DNA from: Manduca sexta
Lineage: Eukaryota > Arthropoda > Insecta > Lepidoptera > Sphingidae
NCBI RefSeq assembly: GCF_014839805.1
Contig: NC_051117.1
Location: forward strand, 3,534,001-3,598,000
Reading direction: 5' to 3'
Length of the DNA stretch: 64,000 bases
Under the pieces are notes generated by a model. It did not search any database, had not been told where the DNA came from, and was given only the letters and a program-made list of their open reading frames with translations. Shown here piece by piece: positions 44,240 to 57,000 of this stretch; the first letter of the stretch is position 1; every line of letters starts with the position of its first letter. The position numbers and the translations under genes are program-made.

Positions 44240-44760
44240 AGCTTTTACTCGCGGCTTTGCCCGCGTGAAGGAGTTTTCCCAGATAAAAGTCCCGCTATTC
44301 ATTTTCCCAGGATAGAAAGTAGCCTATAACCTTACCAGGATCTTAAACTATCTCCATAGCAAATGTCATAAAAATCCGTTCAGTAGATTTTGTGAAAATC
44401 GATAACATACAGACAGACAGAAAAAGGGACTTTGTTTTATAATATGTATCGATATTTAGTTTGTGTCCTTTTTATATGTTTTATTCATGTGTGTGCAATA
44501 AAGAGTTTTTGTATAGTTACGTAACAAACATGTATGACGGAATTGTTCCTTTTAATAAATTCTAAAAATATTATAGAAGAAAGTTCCCTGCCTGTCTGAA
44601 CGCAATAAACTCAAAAACTACCCAATAATTTTCGATGAAATTTTCGAGATATTTTGAGACCCTAGGTAGCACATAGGCTACATTCCACCCCGGTAAAATA
44701 TATAGCGGGACTTTTATTCCGAAAAACTATTTCACTCGGGGGAAGCCGCGAGGAAAACCT
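44240..44760 (+). repeat. Two Helitron-like (family H) copies in series
   Basis: 44,246-44,425 starts with 'ctcgcggctttgcccgcg' and continues to 'acagacagacag'. 44,580-44,760 ends with 'gaagccgcgaggaaaaccta' and 'cctagt'. Both resemble the interior and 3' end of 22,498-22,750. No transposase frame. Confidence 0.5.
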
Positions 44761-45214
44761 AGTTAGTAAAATCTGTGGAAAAATATTTATTTTGGCAGAT
44801 TTGGATGCTGCCAAAGAAATTTAATTTAATCAAATTAATAAGAATTATTTGAAAACTGCCTATAATTTTACTATACTTTTTTAAAAAAGGTTATTTAAAA
44901 TAAATTAAATCATCAAACCTAATTTAATATTTCGCCAAGGAAAATATTAATTTAATCAGTATCTAAAACTTCTTAAACTAATTTGCACACAGCCTATTCT
45001 TGGCTTGAACGGCAATCTTGCAGGGGCTAAGTAATAATATTAAATCTAGATCACATAGAGTCATATAAGGTAATTTATGACAATATTGTCATGCTCATGA
45101 ATAGATATGCACCTGTGTTTAATCCTGAAGATTATATTGTAATACTATGCCAATAAGCTAGGATTGATTTATGTTTACATAAGGATGCCCACCTAATACT
45201 TAGTACCTACTATT

Positions 45215-45425
45215 TTGTTGGTGGTAGAATACATCTTATATCCGCCCGGATAGCGACCGTAGTACACAAGGTATTAAAACCCGCCATAGTGGCCCACGTA
45301 AGTGTCGCGTTCCGGGATCAGTCTGTGTATATCTGGTTCTAACAGGCCGGCATAGAAGGGTAATCATACCTCGACATTCTATGGAATGCCACTTCACTTA
45401 CCATCAGGTGCAGTGGAGGCCGTTA
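45215..45425 (+). repeat. MITE-like repeat, family A
   Basis: 'ggtggtagaatacatcttat', 'cgcccggatagcgaccgtag', 'agtggcccacgtaagtgtcg', 'aacaggccggcatagaaggg', ending 'caggtgcagtggaggc'. A deletion removes most of the 'gtgtcgactgg' part. Confidence 0.7.
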
Positions 45426-47844
45426 GCCGTGCCCGCATAGAAAAAAAGCGCCTTCATTGGATTTCAAAGGATTATATCACTAATTGCGCACTGTTTACTC
45501 TTTCAGAGATAAAAGGCGACTCTCTCTTTCTTTCTCTCTGTCTCTGTGTGTATATTCTTAATTATGAATAAAAGGGTATTGGCAAAGAAATAAAATGTCA
45601 TCAATAAAGGATATTGTTGTTTAATTCCTAGAACTCATGAGGTAAACAAAACTAAATATATTTTTAATACCAATTTTCTTCACAAACGTCTAAGTGTTCG
45701 TATTCCAAACTTATTTAATATCTAAACGAAATTTTGTACGACACACACGATTTCGGAGAAATCAGAACACTCCATAATACTCATTATTCGTGCAGACACA
45801 ATACTGTGAGGAGATATTGTATTCTAAAATTAAAGCTAAAAATCTAAATACATAAATACGTGATTAAATTAGGATTTTTAATTATATATATTAAAGAGTT
45901 TGCGAGAGAAAACTTAAAGAGTTCGAAAAAAAACATGAACGTAAAATTAAATAACAAAACAATATATAACAATGAAAGCGGATGATGCGCTTCTTGTGAC
46001 CAATATTCTGCCAATTGAATGTGGATTACATTAATTATAATTATTCTTATGGCACCGACTATTTCGAAAACTAAAGGTATCTAAATTTTTTTCGAAAAAC
46101 ATATCGCTACATTATCAATTAATTTTCTACCTTGTTTTGTTGCTGGCAACATTCATTTTGCAATTTGTACAATGTTTCGATGTCTCCTTTCTGTTTGTAC
46201 AATTTGTAAAAAAATGTCACAAAAATAAAAATACCGTTTCATTATAAGACGTTCAAATAATTTTAAAGTTACCAACATTAAGTATGAAATCCTGATTCGT
46301 TATGTTAGGTAAAATTTTCCGAAAGGGACCCCGATACATTTATATATGTATAAAAGAGGTCTGCAAATAGTTCTAATGATAGATTTTACAATTACAAAAG
46401 GGATGCAAGAACCGGGTTACACGGTCCCTTTGACACTAACAGAGTGTTGCCACTGGCGGAAAATCTACCATTCCTAAAATAAAATTAAAAATACATTGTA
46501 GAAAATGACGTCATAGGAACAATCGGACAGCTTACGCTACAAATACTGATATGCTATAGGAAATAGGGTCAACTGTTTTGGTCACGAAAAAAATGGTAGG
46601 AGACCATTTTCTATAACTAAATGGCTAACGGATGCCAGGAATCAAATTACAGGAATGCAAAAGGTTTAGAAGGATTATCTGCCTTAATACTGACTGATAG
46701 AATTAATATACTTAAAAATGAAATTTATGGCATTTTATGGCTGCCTCGTGGATCACATAAGCATTTCATAAACTGTACACTGATCAATGTAAAATTTATA
46801 CATTAATTTTTGTATACCAATATTCTCGTAACAATTACTAGTTTCTCTATATATCTCTATATCTATGCTTATTTACAAATGTTTTTTTATAGAATTGACA
46901 ATTTTTTTTATAAAATATTTTTTTAATATATTTTAGACTGGGTTCGGCTCTCTGCTAATTTAGTGTTGCCAGTCAATAAATTTCTACTGTTTTGTATTTT
47001 TTTTATGAGAGCTTATTTTTTTTAGTAGAAACGAGTGATCTATCAGAAACTATTTCGACGCAAATATATTGTCATTAACAGGCACAAGATGGCGTTTTTA
47101 ACCCAAACATTATTGCCTTACTTTTGTGAAATCTACGTTAATAATACTATTCGTAAAAATGTCTTTTTTCAATGGGGAAGTAATAAATATAAATATATAT
47201 TTTTTTTATCATCTAATATCTACGATTGGTCAGGATTTAGGTAATACACACATTTTATAATAAACATGCTCTAACACATTGAAACTTTTTAAGAACAGCG
47301 ACAGTAAAAAAAAATATCGACTATTTAAATTAAATTTCCAAGTCGTTTTGTTGTTTTTTTTTCATAAAAATACTTTTTTTTTCTTTTTTTTTGCATCACT
47401 ATTCTTAAACCGTAACGATGTGATTAAATTACATTTGTTCGTACATATAGGAAAATACCTAATTCGGTCATTAACTCTTAAATCCAGAGCACACATATCA
47501 TAAAGTTTAAAATTTTAACATTCGTATAAACTATACTAAAAATCTTTTGGCACGTTTTTGCCACAATTTCGTTCCAAAATCATTCGCGTGTAAGGCACAA
47601 TTATTGTGGGACACACTTTTGTCGTAATCAGAAAGCTACCATTTTGGTAGATTATGGTAGAAATTTTAATCATTACCATATTACAGCCAGAATTGAACGA
47701 CGTTTGAACACTACAGTGATCATTAATTCACAAGTCATTCTATCTGAATCTTAATTCAAAGTATTGTCACATTTTCACAAAGTCCATATCTCACTTGTAA
47801 TACTATATACAATAACTACGTATTATTATGTACATGAGTGGTCG
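45426..47844. other. AT-rich region 3' of castor, nothing else recognised
   Basis: Part of this is presumably the castor 3' UTR on the minus strand; the polyadenylation site is not identified. A decayed family F piece lies at 46,310-46,440. T-rich runs give misleading open frames (46,860-47,500) that are not genes. Confidence 0.4.
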
Positions 47845-48002
47845 TCAGTTGGTGCCGCTGGTGGAGGGTCCCAGATTCGCCTCCTGGTGTTTGTACTTAT
47901 GTGACGTCATCTGCGAGAGGCCCAGGACAGCAAACCCACATTGCAGGCAGTGGTAGTGGGTCTGCTTCTTGCTGTGGATACACTGAGGCTCGAAGCCACA
48001 AC
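47845..48002 (-). CDS. cas: castor exon 20, terminal (finger 12 and stop)
   Basis: 158 nt including TGA at 47,845-47,847. It encodes [20 protein letters not shown], then [19 protein letters not shown] and a short tail ending GTN. Completes finger 12. Acceptor TTCCACCAG. Confidence 0.95.
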
Positions 48003-51000
48003 CTGGTGGAAGAAAATTTCATGATTGTATAACTAAATTCCATTTTCTGGTGAAAATTGTGAGGTGTGATGATGTTAGTCTTTGCGAATTTTTTGGTCTT
48101 CCAAATATTGTAAAAAACGAATATATCTAAACTACATGTTGTAGTTATTACTTTAGAATTAATGTCAAGTTGGTATGGGTAGGAAGTATATATTAAGTTG
48201 TTGTTTGGTATTCGAGTCGTAAATTCAATCACACCAGTAGAGTAGAAGATAAGCTTACCTTTGCTGGGAGGGAACTTCTCGAAGCCAGCGGCCTGGATGG
48301 AGTCAAGTTTCTGATGCTGCCGCCGATGAGCCACCACCTTGTTGGTGTCGGTGCACACGAAGTCGCACTTGAGGCAGTGGAAGTGAGACGCCTTGTTCTG
48401 GCCTGTACCTGACGCAGCAGGATCGTTAATAAGAGGTTCCAAGATTTGATGCAATTAAAATTATTTATTTCTTAGAAAACAATTTTTTTTATATGTGCAC
48501 GAGTTTCCAGGACTTGATGTTATTAAATTATTTATCTTGCATTTGGTAAACACTGTTTTTTATCGTGCACGTCAGTTATACCACTGCACCTGATGGTAAG
48601 TGGAGTGGGATTAAATAATGGTGACTGATGAGAAATGATTACCCTACAGTCGATAGAATTATGCCGGCCTGTTGGAACCGGATATACACAGGCTGGTCAG
48701 GGAACGTGACACACTTAGTAGGGCCGTTATGGTACACAAGGTGATCAAACCCTCCAGGGTTTGATCACCTTGTGTACGGTGACGTATATAAAATAAATCC
48801 ACCAGCAAGATCATTTGATAGTACGTAAAGAGATGCCCAAAAGCATATCGACCTCCAAGAGATAAACACTTATACGGTCGGCACTATTATGCAGGCCAAA
48901 CTGCTTATGCACACATAACAACTATCCCTAATAATAATAAGATTACTCACCAAATGTAGAAGCGTGAGGGCAGTCGGGCCTCTGACAGTATACATTGGCA
49001 CGATATTGTTGGAAGTCGCCACCCATTAGCGTGTCCAGTCTGAAAACAATTATTAACATTGATGATTGCCTTTAAAGGAGTAAACAATCACGACGACAAA
49101 TTACTGCTGAGACGAATGTCCGCAGGTGCGAATGCCAAGGGCACACACCTCTGACTTTTCTAAAAAAATATGTGTATTCTTATTGAATTATCGCTTGCTT
49201 TAACGGTGAAGGAAAACATCGTGAGGAAACCTGCATACCTAAGAAGTTCCCTACAGGAATTTTCGAAGGTGTGTGAAGTCTACCAATCCGCACTAGGCCA
49301 GCGTGGTGGACTAAGGCCTAATCCCTCTCAGTAGTAGAGAAGGCCTATGCCCAACAGTGGGTCAGTATATATACAGGGCTGATATTATTATTTAATATTA
49401 TCAAGACAAATGGGAAGAAAACACACTCATGCCTTTTATCTCCCAGGGGTAGGCTAAGGCCAACATGTACACACACGTGTGTATTACGTCCCATGATGTG
49501 ATAGGGCGAGCTTGGCTTTATCTGGCACAAATTCCAGACTCCAGATTGAGCAGCAAAAATTATATTGAACCAGAGACTGCACTGTAGTATAATACAACTA
49601 AGGCCAAATTGGAAAGAATAAAAATATATTTTATAGTATCAAATTGCAATGACTTATTCTTTTGCAGAAAAAAATAATTAGAAGACTTAGAAGACCAGCG
49701 AAGAAAAGAGATAGTAATTAAAACCTCCTTACTGATGTAGGAGTTGTAACTAAATTTTTAATTCTCAATAGGCCTTGAGTATTTCGTAGTCTTTCTGCCT
49801 CTGTTAAGACCCTTTTTGCCTTGAGTATTTCGAATTATTTCTGCCCACACCTCTGAAGATCCTTATTGTTAATAGTTACCTCTCATGTCTAGCGGTGTGC
49901 TGAACGAATCGCGTCTTGTCGCAGAACGAGTAGCCGCAATCCTTGCGAGTGCAGTGGAAGTGGGTTTGATGCTCCCTGCAAATAAAAAAAAATAAATATA
50001 TTCCCTTAATATTATTTTCTATCGCATAAGTGGCAAACTGGAAAATATTATATTAATTTATTTGTTAGGTAACTTTTTTAATGATTAGCAAATCAGCTCC
50101 TATCAATTATTTCATAATAGTTTCTTATATATATTTCAATAATTGTAGATTTGTGCTACCGACCCTTTATCTCTTGTACTGTATTCTATCGTGAAAACTT
50201 TTGAATGGCTTTCTCATGTTTCTCTAATATTATTTAATCTAGCTGTAAGTTAGGTAGGGTTAGCTGTTACTTTAGTTGCAGGTCCGCCCCTGACATAAAA
50301 TACTGCAAAGCTTTCGAAACGTCGAGAGAAAATCATAATATAAAAACCTCGAAGAAATACGGAAATAGTTTTATTTCAATAATATTCGCGTAAACATAAG
50401 AAATCATAAGTTTTTCGAAAATGAAATAATTATTTTAAAACGTTTCAGTGTTTTCTTTAGACTGATAACGCCATCTATGAGTCACATGTCACATTAATTA
50501 ATTATAAGTTCTTCATTTTGATGTTGTATGGTATAAAATATTGATAGTTAAATGAAGATGGAGCTTTAATAAATAAATATGTTATGATAGATTTTAAAAA
50601 TAATCTCAGTTTATTTATTATTAGATATGTGTAATTGGAATCCTAGTAGAAATACTTATCAATAAGGAAGAGTAATAATTTTGTGTATTTAAAAGTTTTA
50701 TTGGACGTTTTTTGTAATTTAATTATATTTCAAGGAACAATCTTTTTAGGTAGTAAAGGGCGCACCAGCGCTTTGCAATTAAAAATTAAGTTAGTTTTGC
50801 TATTTTTTGGGGTTATTGGTACTTGCTCGTCTTGTCATACAATAGAATGAAAAAGATAGAAACACCATAGACAATGGTGACCCAAAACGAGGTCTCAGGC
50901 GAAAGCAAAATAAAATGTCCCGGTTTTAAAAGTTTCTTCAGTAAGATGGTAAAGAGGTCCTTCAAGATACCACGCGAGGTACCCAGCAGTTGGCCCCCGC

Positions 51001-54000
51001 CCTCTCCCCGGCCGACACTGACTACAGACATGGTTGCATTACCTGTATCCACAGTTCTGGTACGCGCAGTCCTCGTTGAACCGGAACCGGAGGTAGCCCT
51101 CAGGGATGGGCTCGTCCTTCAGCACGCGCATGTGCGGCCCGCGAGTCGCTTGCGTGCGTCTCCTGAGGGAAGAACATACTTATAAGACTGGATAATTTAT
51201 ACTACAATACTGACCAGGCAAATAAAAATCCTTTCCAGGTTTAGGTACAAATATAAAAAACTATTTGATTGTACTGACAACGTTAACTTTCAAATGAGTA
51301 AGCAAAGTGAACATCTAAAGCAGGTTTTTTATTTTCCTGGTCAGGCTATAATTCCTAAGGTTTTTCTCGACCGAATTTATATGTCAAAGGAATTGATATC
51401 ATAATTTTACAGCGGTTTGCTCCTTTACAAATTGATTGAATACATGAATGTTGGTGGTAGGGTATATTTTATATCCGCCCTGATTAGATCACCGTACACA
51501 AGGTATTAAAACCCGCCATAGTGGTTCACATAAGTGTTGTATTCCGGGATCAGCCTGTGTATATCCGGCTCCAACAGGCCGGCATAATTGTGTCGACTGG
51601 CGAGGGCTAATCATCTCTCGTCAGTCGACATTCTCATCATCATCCACTTACCATCAAGTGCAGTATAACATGCACGTATAAAAAAATAGTATTAAATCCA
51701 TTACAACCTACAATTAGTTTAAAAATATGTCTTAAGGCGATACCTCAAGGTCCATTTTCATACATTTTGTTTCACCTTTAATCTGGGTAACTAAACAAGT
51801 ATTGGCAAGTAAAGAATTTAAATTCACGTCTAGTTAGTGATTAGTTCTCGCAGTTGAAAGAAAAACGTAAAATAATTAATAATCATGGATATTTCGGCCT
51901 TTAAAATTTAATATGACGAAATTTTAAAGGCAGAAATATCCATGATTATTAATTATTTTTACGTTTTCTTAACTAACGTGAAAACTACTTGTTTGAAATG
52001 AAACTATGAATGGACCTAAGCAACAAGATTAAAAACAGAAACTACTGACTACAGAAACATGTAACAAAACGATTAAATACTATTTTAATAGAAAATACTT
52101 ACGATTTAGCAATCATTTCAGCCTCTTTGTCCAGTCCTGGAGGAAGACCGTGTCCTTGGAGCAGACTTTGTTCCAGTAGTAGCTCTGGTGGGTACAGCAT
52201 TGTTGGATAGAGAGGGAAGGGAGATCCACTGTGAAAAGAAAACATTATTTAGTGAAGTAGAGACCTTAAATATAACAGATTAATTCGTGGTAAGAATTCG
52301 AGACTCTAGAGAAGAGAAACTTATCTTAGATGTACTTAATATTGTAGATCATAAGTAGCCAAGTTTAGAGAATGATATTAGAAATGGAAAAACTCTCTTT
52401 TCGATTGATCTTAAAAGTGGATCAATCAGAACTAAGTCTTTTTTTGACATATTTACAAATGATTTGCTTTGATTGGTTTATTCTCGGATTGAAGATTGAA
52501 ATTAGGATTGTTCATTGAAAAAGGCTGTAAGAGGATTAACTATTGGCTAAACATAACAGTAAGGTCACGCATCTTCAAATGACTCATAATCTTCAATTTT
52601 ATTATATACTGCCTCATCACTCACCCTTGCGAGAAGAGAGCAACTTGCGCCAGTCCCGGCAGACCAGCTAAGGACGCCGTGTACTGCTGCTGCATCTTCA
52701 ACTGCTCCTGGAGGCTTCCTTTCCTCCCACCAGCTAGATATTGCTGGAGAAGCAAGCTTTGCACCGCTTGCACCTATAAATATGGGTTCATTTGTTACGC
52801 GAGAAGGCTTTTGGATTTTACTATCATTGAAAACATATTTCAATTGATATATTTTCATGCTCTTTGACGGAATTCACATCGGCCGCTTATGTAATAGTAA
52901 GTAATAATAAAATATTATAATAACTATTGTACTACGCTATTGTATTGGGTACCTGTAAAATAATTGTATGTGGAAAAAAATAAATAAATAAAAAATATAA
53001 TAAAATTTTTAACTTTACTTCAACTAATTTGAATTTGTGGACAATTATCATGTATAACTCAGAGCATGCCATGGAAGCTATCAAGGGGAATTTTTACGCT
53101 ACTTTTTCAATACTTTTGTCATTGATGCTCTGCTTCTATTGGTTATATTTTGACATTATACAGCCTATAAAGTTTTTAGAAAAATGGGCTATCCAAAATG
53201 AAAAGACTTTTTCTAACCAAACCAGTAGTTTCTGAGATTAGCGCGTTCAAACAAACTCTACACCTTTAAATAGTATAGATTTGAAGACAATTGTTTATAT
53301 GTTTCAGATGAATTTAATTCCCCATAAAAGCCTCAAGTCAATAAATGCTGTTTACATCAAACAGGACGAACCATTGATTAATCATTAAGTGAAATATATC
53401 AGCAACTAAGCAAAAAGTACCAGATATATACTCTTAAAAGTAGATCTAGCCCCAAAAAAGTAGGTTTACCTGATCAGCAGGGTTGGGCGGTCTCTGACTG
53501 GGTGACGGCGCTTGGCTCACGGAGGAGGAGGACGCGGTGGACGGCAGTATCGATATCTCTGGATACTCTCGTTCCAGGGTCTCCTGTGTGCAACCATGAC
53601 ATATTCATGTGTGTTTCTATGTTGGAGGTTAGCTTACTATGATTTGTGGAACGACATTAGATTGTGGATTAATTTTGCAGAATCCTATTTTCAATGTAGG
53701 TTTTTATTTTTAGTTATTGTCATTAAAATTATATTTCATAAACAGACTCCTTCAGATCTATCCTTATTTATTCAACAATTTTAAAATGATCAACCTTTTT
53801 TTCAAATTTATTCGATACTCCTTCTTCTCCCTAATCATTATTTTAAACTTTATCTGCATTTACTATTTCTTCTAATGTTACAATCTATCCTTTTAGACCT
53901 TAACCTACACTCACCTTAGTAGCAGCGAGTCCTGCTGATCCAGTATCGGACGTATTACTATGCTTCTTCACCATATGACTGAAGAGCAACTTCAAATCCA

Positions 54001-57000
54001 CATACGCCTGGCTGCAATGAGGACAATGGTAGTGCAAGTTCATGCCTCCAGCATTCTTATTAAGGGGGCAAGCCTGGTCATGACAAGATGGAGGGATGGT
54101 CGGCCCACTAGTCTTCTGATCGTACTTCTTCTCGAAGTCCATGCGAAGTTTGAAGTCCTTGGAGGGGGAAGCGTCGTAGATGCTGCGGGGGGAGGGCGAG
54201 GAGTTGCTTCGGAGGTGAGAGGACGGGTAAAACGTGCCCGTCGCTTTTACTACTGGAAAGAAGATGATTGGTGATTAGTTTATTGTGAGTGGATTTTTGA
54301 TATTGGAAAGCATGTTTGAAGTCTGTTTATTGTTGGAGAGATATCGCTAGATTATGTAGTCTATGGTATTTTTATACAAAAATTTATGGACGAGTAATTC
54401 GCTCGCTTGATAGTGAATATCTAATGATTGTCATTGCAAAAAATTGCTATCAGCTTTCTTCGTTGGCAGTTTTTTCTTACAAGTTTTGTATTTTTTTGCA
54501 TTATAAATATTATCGCTACGAAACAACACTCACCAGAAACATTATCCTGTTCCCTCTCGAACTCACTCTTAATCGAGAAGTTAGCGGGAGTGTAGGACTC
54601 AGGATCCTTCATAGAACTAACGCTGTCCACCGAAGCTCGTTCCTTCAACGAATAATCTTTGGCTTCCTCATACTGCCTCTCTTGGTCCTCACTTTTGATC
54701 ACCGGCGTTCCTCTGCCATGTTTATGTGTGGCCAAGGCCGAATATTGGGTCAAAATTGCTGGACAATTGTTCCCTTGAGCACAGTGGAAGTGAGACCTCA
54801 GTTGGTTCTTGAAGCAGCTCTTTCCACCACATTGGTCGTAGGACGCGAAGTAGTCGAATCCCTCTAATAGAGGTGCGATAGAGTGGGATTCCCTCATGTG
54901 GGTTTCCATGATGGAGTGGGTTTCGCCTGCGAAGCTGCAGTTGAAGCAGTGCAGGTGCAGTCTGGTCATGCGCAGTTGGCAGTTGGGGTACGAAGATATG
55001 CAAGTATCTGGGATGGTGTATACTTCAAAATGTTGGAATTTGATGCGCTGTGGATAGAGAAACAAGGATTAAACCAAGTCAGAGTTGGAAAATACAGGGC
55101 AAACTAAATTTGCCTAGAAAGTTGGAAAATTTTCCAAGTAGTTAAGATAAAATATATTTCCAGGGAAAAATATTTTGTGGAGTGAAATACTTACAGGAAA
55201 CTCTTCGACCGTAGCAATAACTGGGGACTGAATGACAGGCGGCTGTTGATTGCTCTTCGGTAGTTTGAACGAAGTGAAAATAGCTTCTGGTGTAACCTGA
55301 AACTTAAGGTCAATGTTAGTAGAGTTTTTAGTAACTATCTAGGTAATAAAACATGCACTTTAAATTAATCTTTAAAACTTACATTACCGGTCCAAACTTC
55401 GACAACCCTATTCTTCGGTGGTCTTCCTCTCTTCCTGCTAAACATCTCGTCCAGCGAACTTGAAGGATTGACTTGTTGAGGCACTACATTAGGGTTGGGT
55501 CCAAGGTTCAGCTGGGCTTGCAAGTTAGGCGTCAACTGCGAGCTGAGACTCGGTGCCATTTGCGCCAACTGGGCCAAGTTTGGCGGAAGGTTTGGCAAAC
55601 TTGGCACTTGTCCTAACTGTGCTGCCATGTTGGGGTGCAACTGGGCGGATAGTTGTGGAGCAAAGTTTGGTGCGAATCTCGCCGCTAAGTTAGGCGACAT
55701 AGGGCTGAGTATTGCGTGCTGACGATGGTGTTCAAGGCGTTTGAAGGGATGTTCTTCTGATGATAGGATGACTGCGCCACAGTTTTCCTGAGGAGGAAAG
55801 GATTGTAGTAATGGAGAAATTTTGCCACGTTTTTGGCATTATATTTTATAATGAGTAATGATATAGTATTAAATAAGTCTAATAATTTTGATTTTTATCT
55901 AATCGTCCAGCCATTTCTCCATCTCTTTCACTATTTTGTGTCATTCTAACCTTAATATAGTTAAAATTAACTATATCATCCCATACTTACCCAAGTGCAG
56001 TGATAGTGCGTGATGTCCCTTATATGCTGACAGGCTGAGTTCGCACAAGGGTTGTTCCGCGTGTACGTCACGAAGTAAGCCTCGGTTACTTGATTCTGTT
56101 GTTCATGCTCTATGGCGTGTTTTGCCATCGTTGTGTGGCAGCTGCAATGGAAAATGAGGGTTATGTCTTTATCAGAAGAGGTAGGAGTTGTTTTTGTTAG
56201 TGAATTTACTATCTATAGGTATAGGCTTATTTTATAAATTATTTACATTAAACAACCAACTAGCTTATAACACTTGTTTTTACTGAGTTGTTATGGCCTG
56301 AGCATATGAAATTCACTGCAAAGTGACACCACTGCACCTGATGGTAAGTAGTGTGGGGCCCAATAGAATGTCGACTAATGAGAGATGATTACCCCTGAGT
56401 CGTGAACATAATTATGCTGGCCTGTTGGAACATGATATACACAGGCTGATCTCGGAATGCGGCACACTTACGTGGGCCACTGTCGGATTTTAATAACTTG
56501 TGATTGATTAGTTGGAAAGTTGGTTATCCTCTGCCTACCCATATAGTATGTTCTTGATACTCACCTATGAGCCATTTTGCATCCATCAGCCAAGCAATGG
56601 TAATGCTTGTTGAAGGCGCTGCATTTACTGCATTTGTCATCGGCATCTTTACCGCCATTGAACGTTTCTATGTATCTTCTAGTAATTTCTTCTACCATGG
56701 CTGGGTTCTAGAGAAAAAGAAGATAAAAGATTTTTAACTGAGATTGTTTCGTCCTTGATTTATAGATTAAAGATTTAATCTCAGGTTGTTTCCTCGTCGA
56801 TTTATTCCTTGACGATTTTAGAAAGGAAATACATAAATATTTTGAAAATCATGTCAATAATAATACTGGAGACATACTACTTTTAAAAATTACCATTCTC
56901 CTAAGCTGACTTAGAAAAACCTGGTAACTTACAAGATAAGAAAAATACTTACAAATTGATGCGAGTAATCGTTATCAAGCATGGAATTGGACATGTCGTC

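Noticed and set aside
46860..47503. Small genes with Phe/Lys-rich products
   Set aside because: Long T and A runs generate the frames. The region is more likely castor 3' UTR or intergenic.
47897..48454. 185-codon minus frame treated as one gene
   Set aside because: Only its 48,259-48,408 part is coding (castor exon 19). The rest reads through an intron into the opposite side of exon 20 in a wrong frame.
54316..54867. 183-codon plus-strand frame
   Set aside because: It lies opposite castor exon 11 and its intron. The minus strand has the zinc fingers and splice sites.
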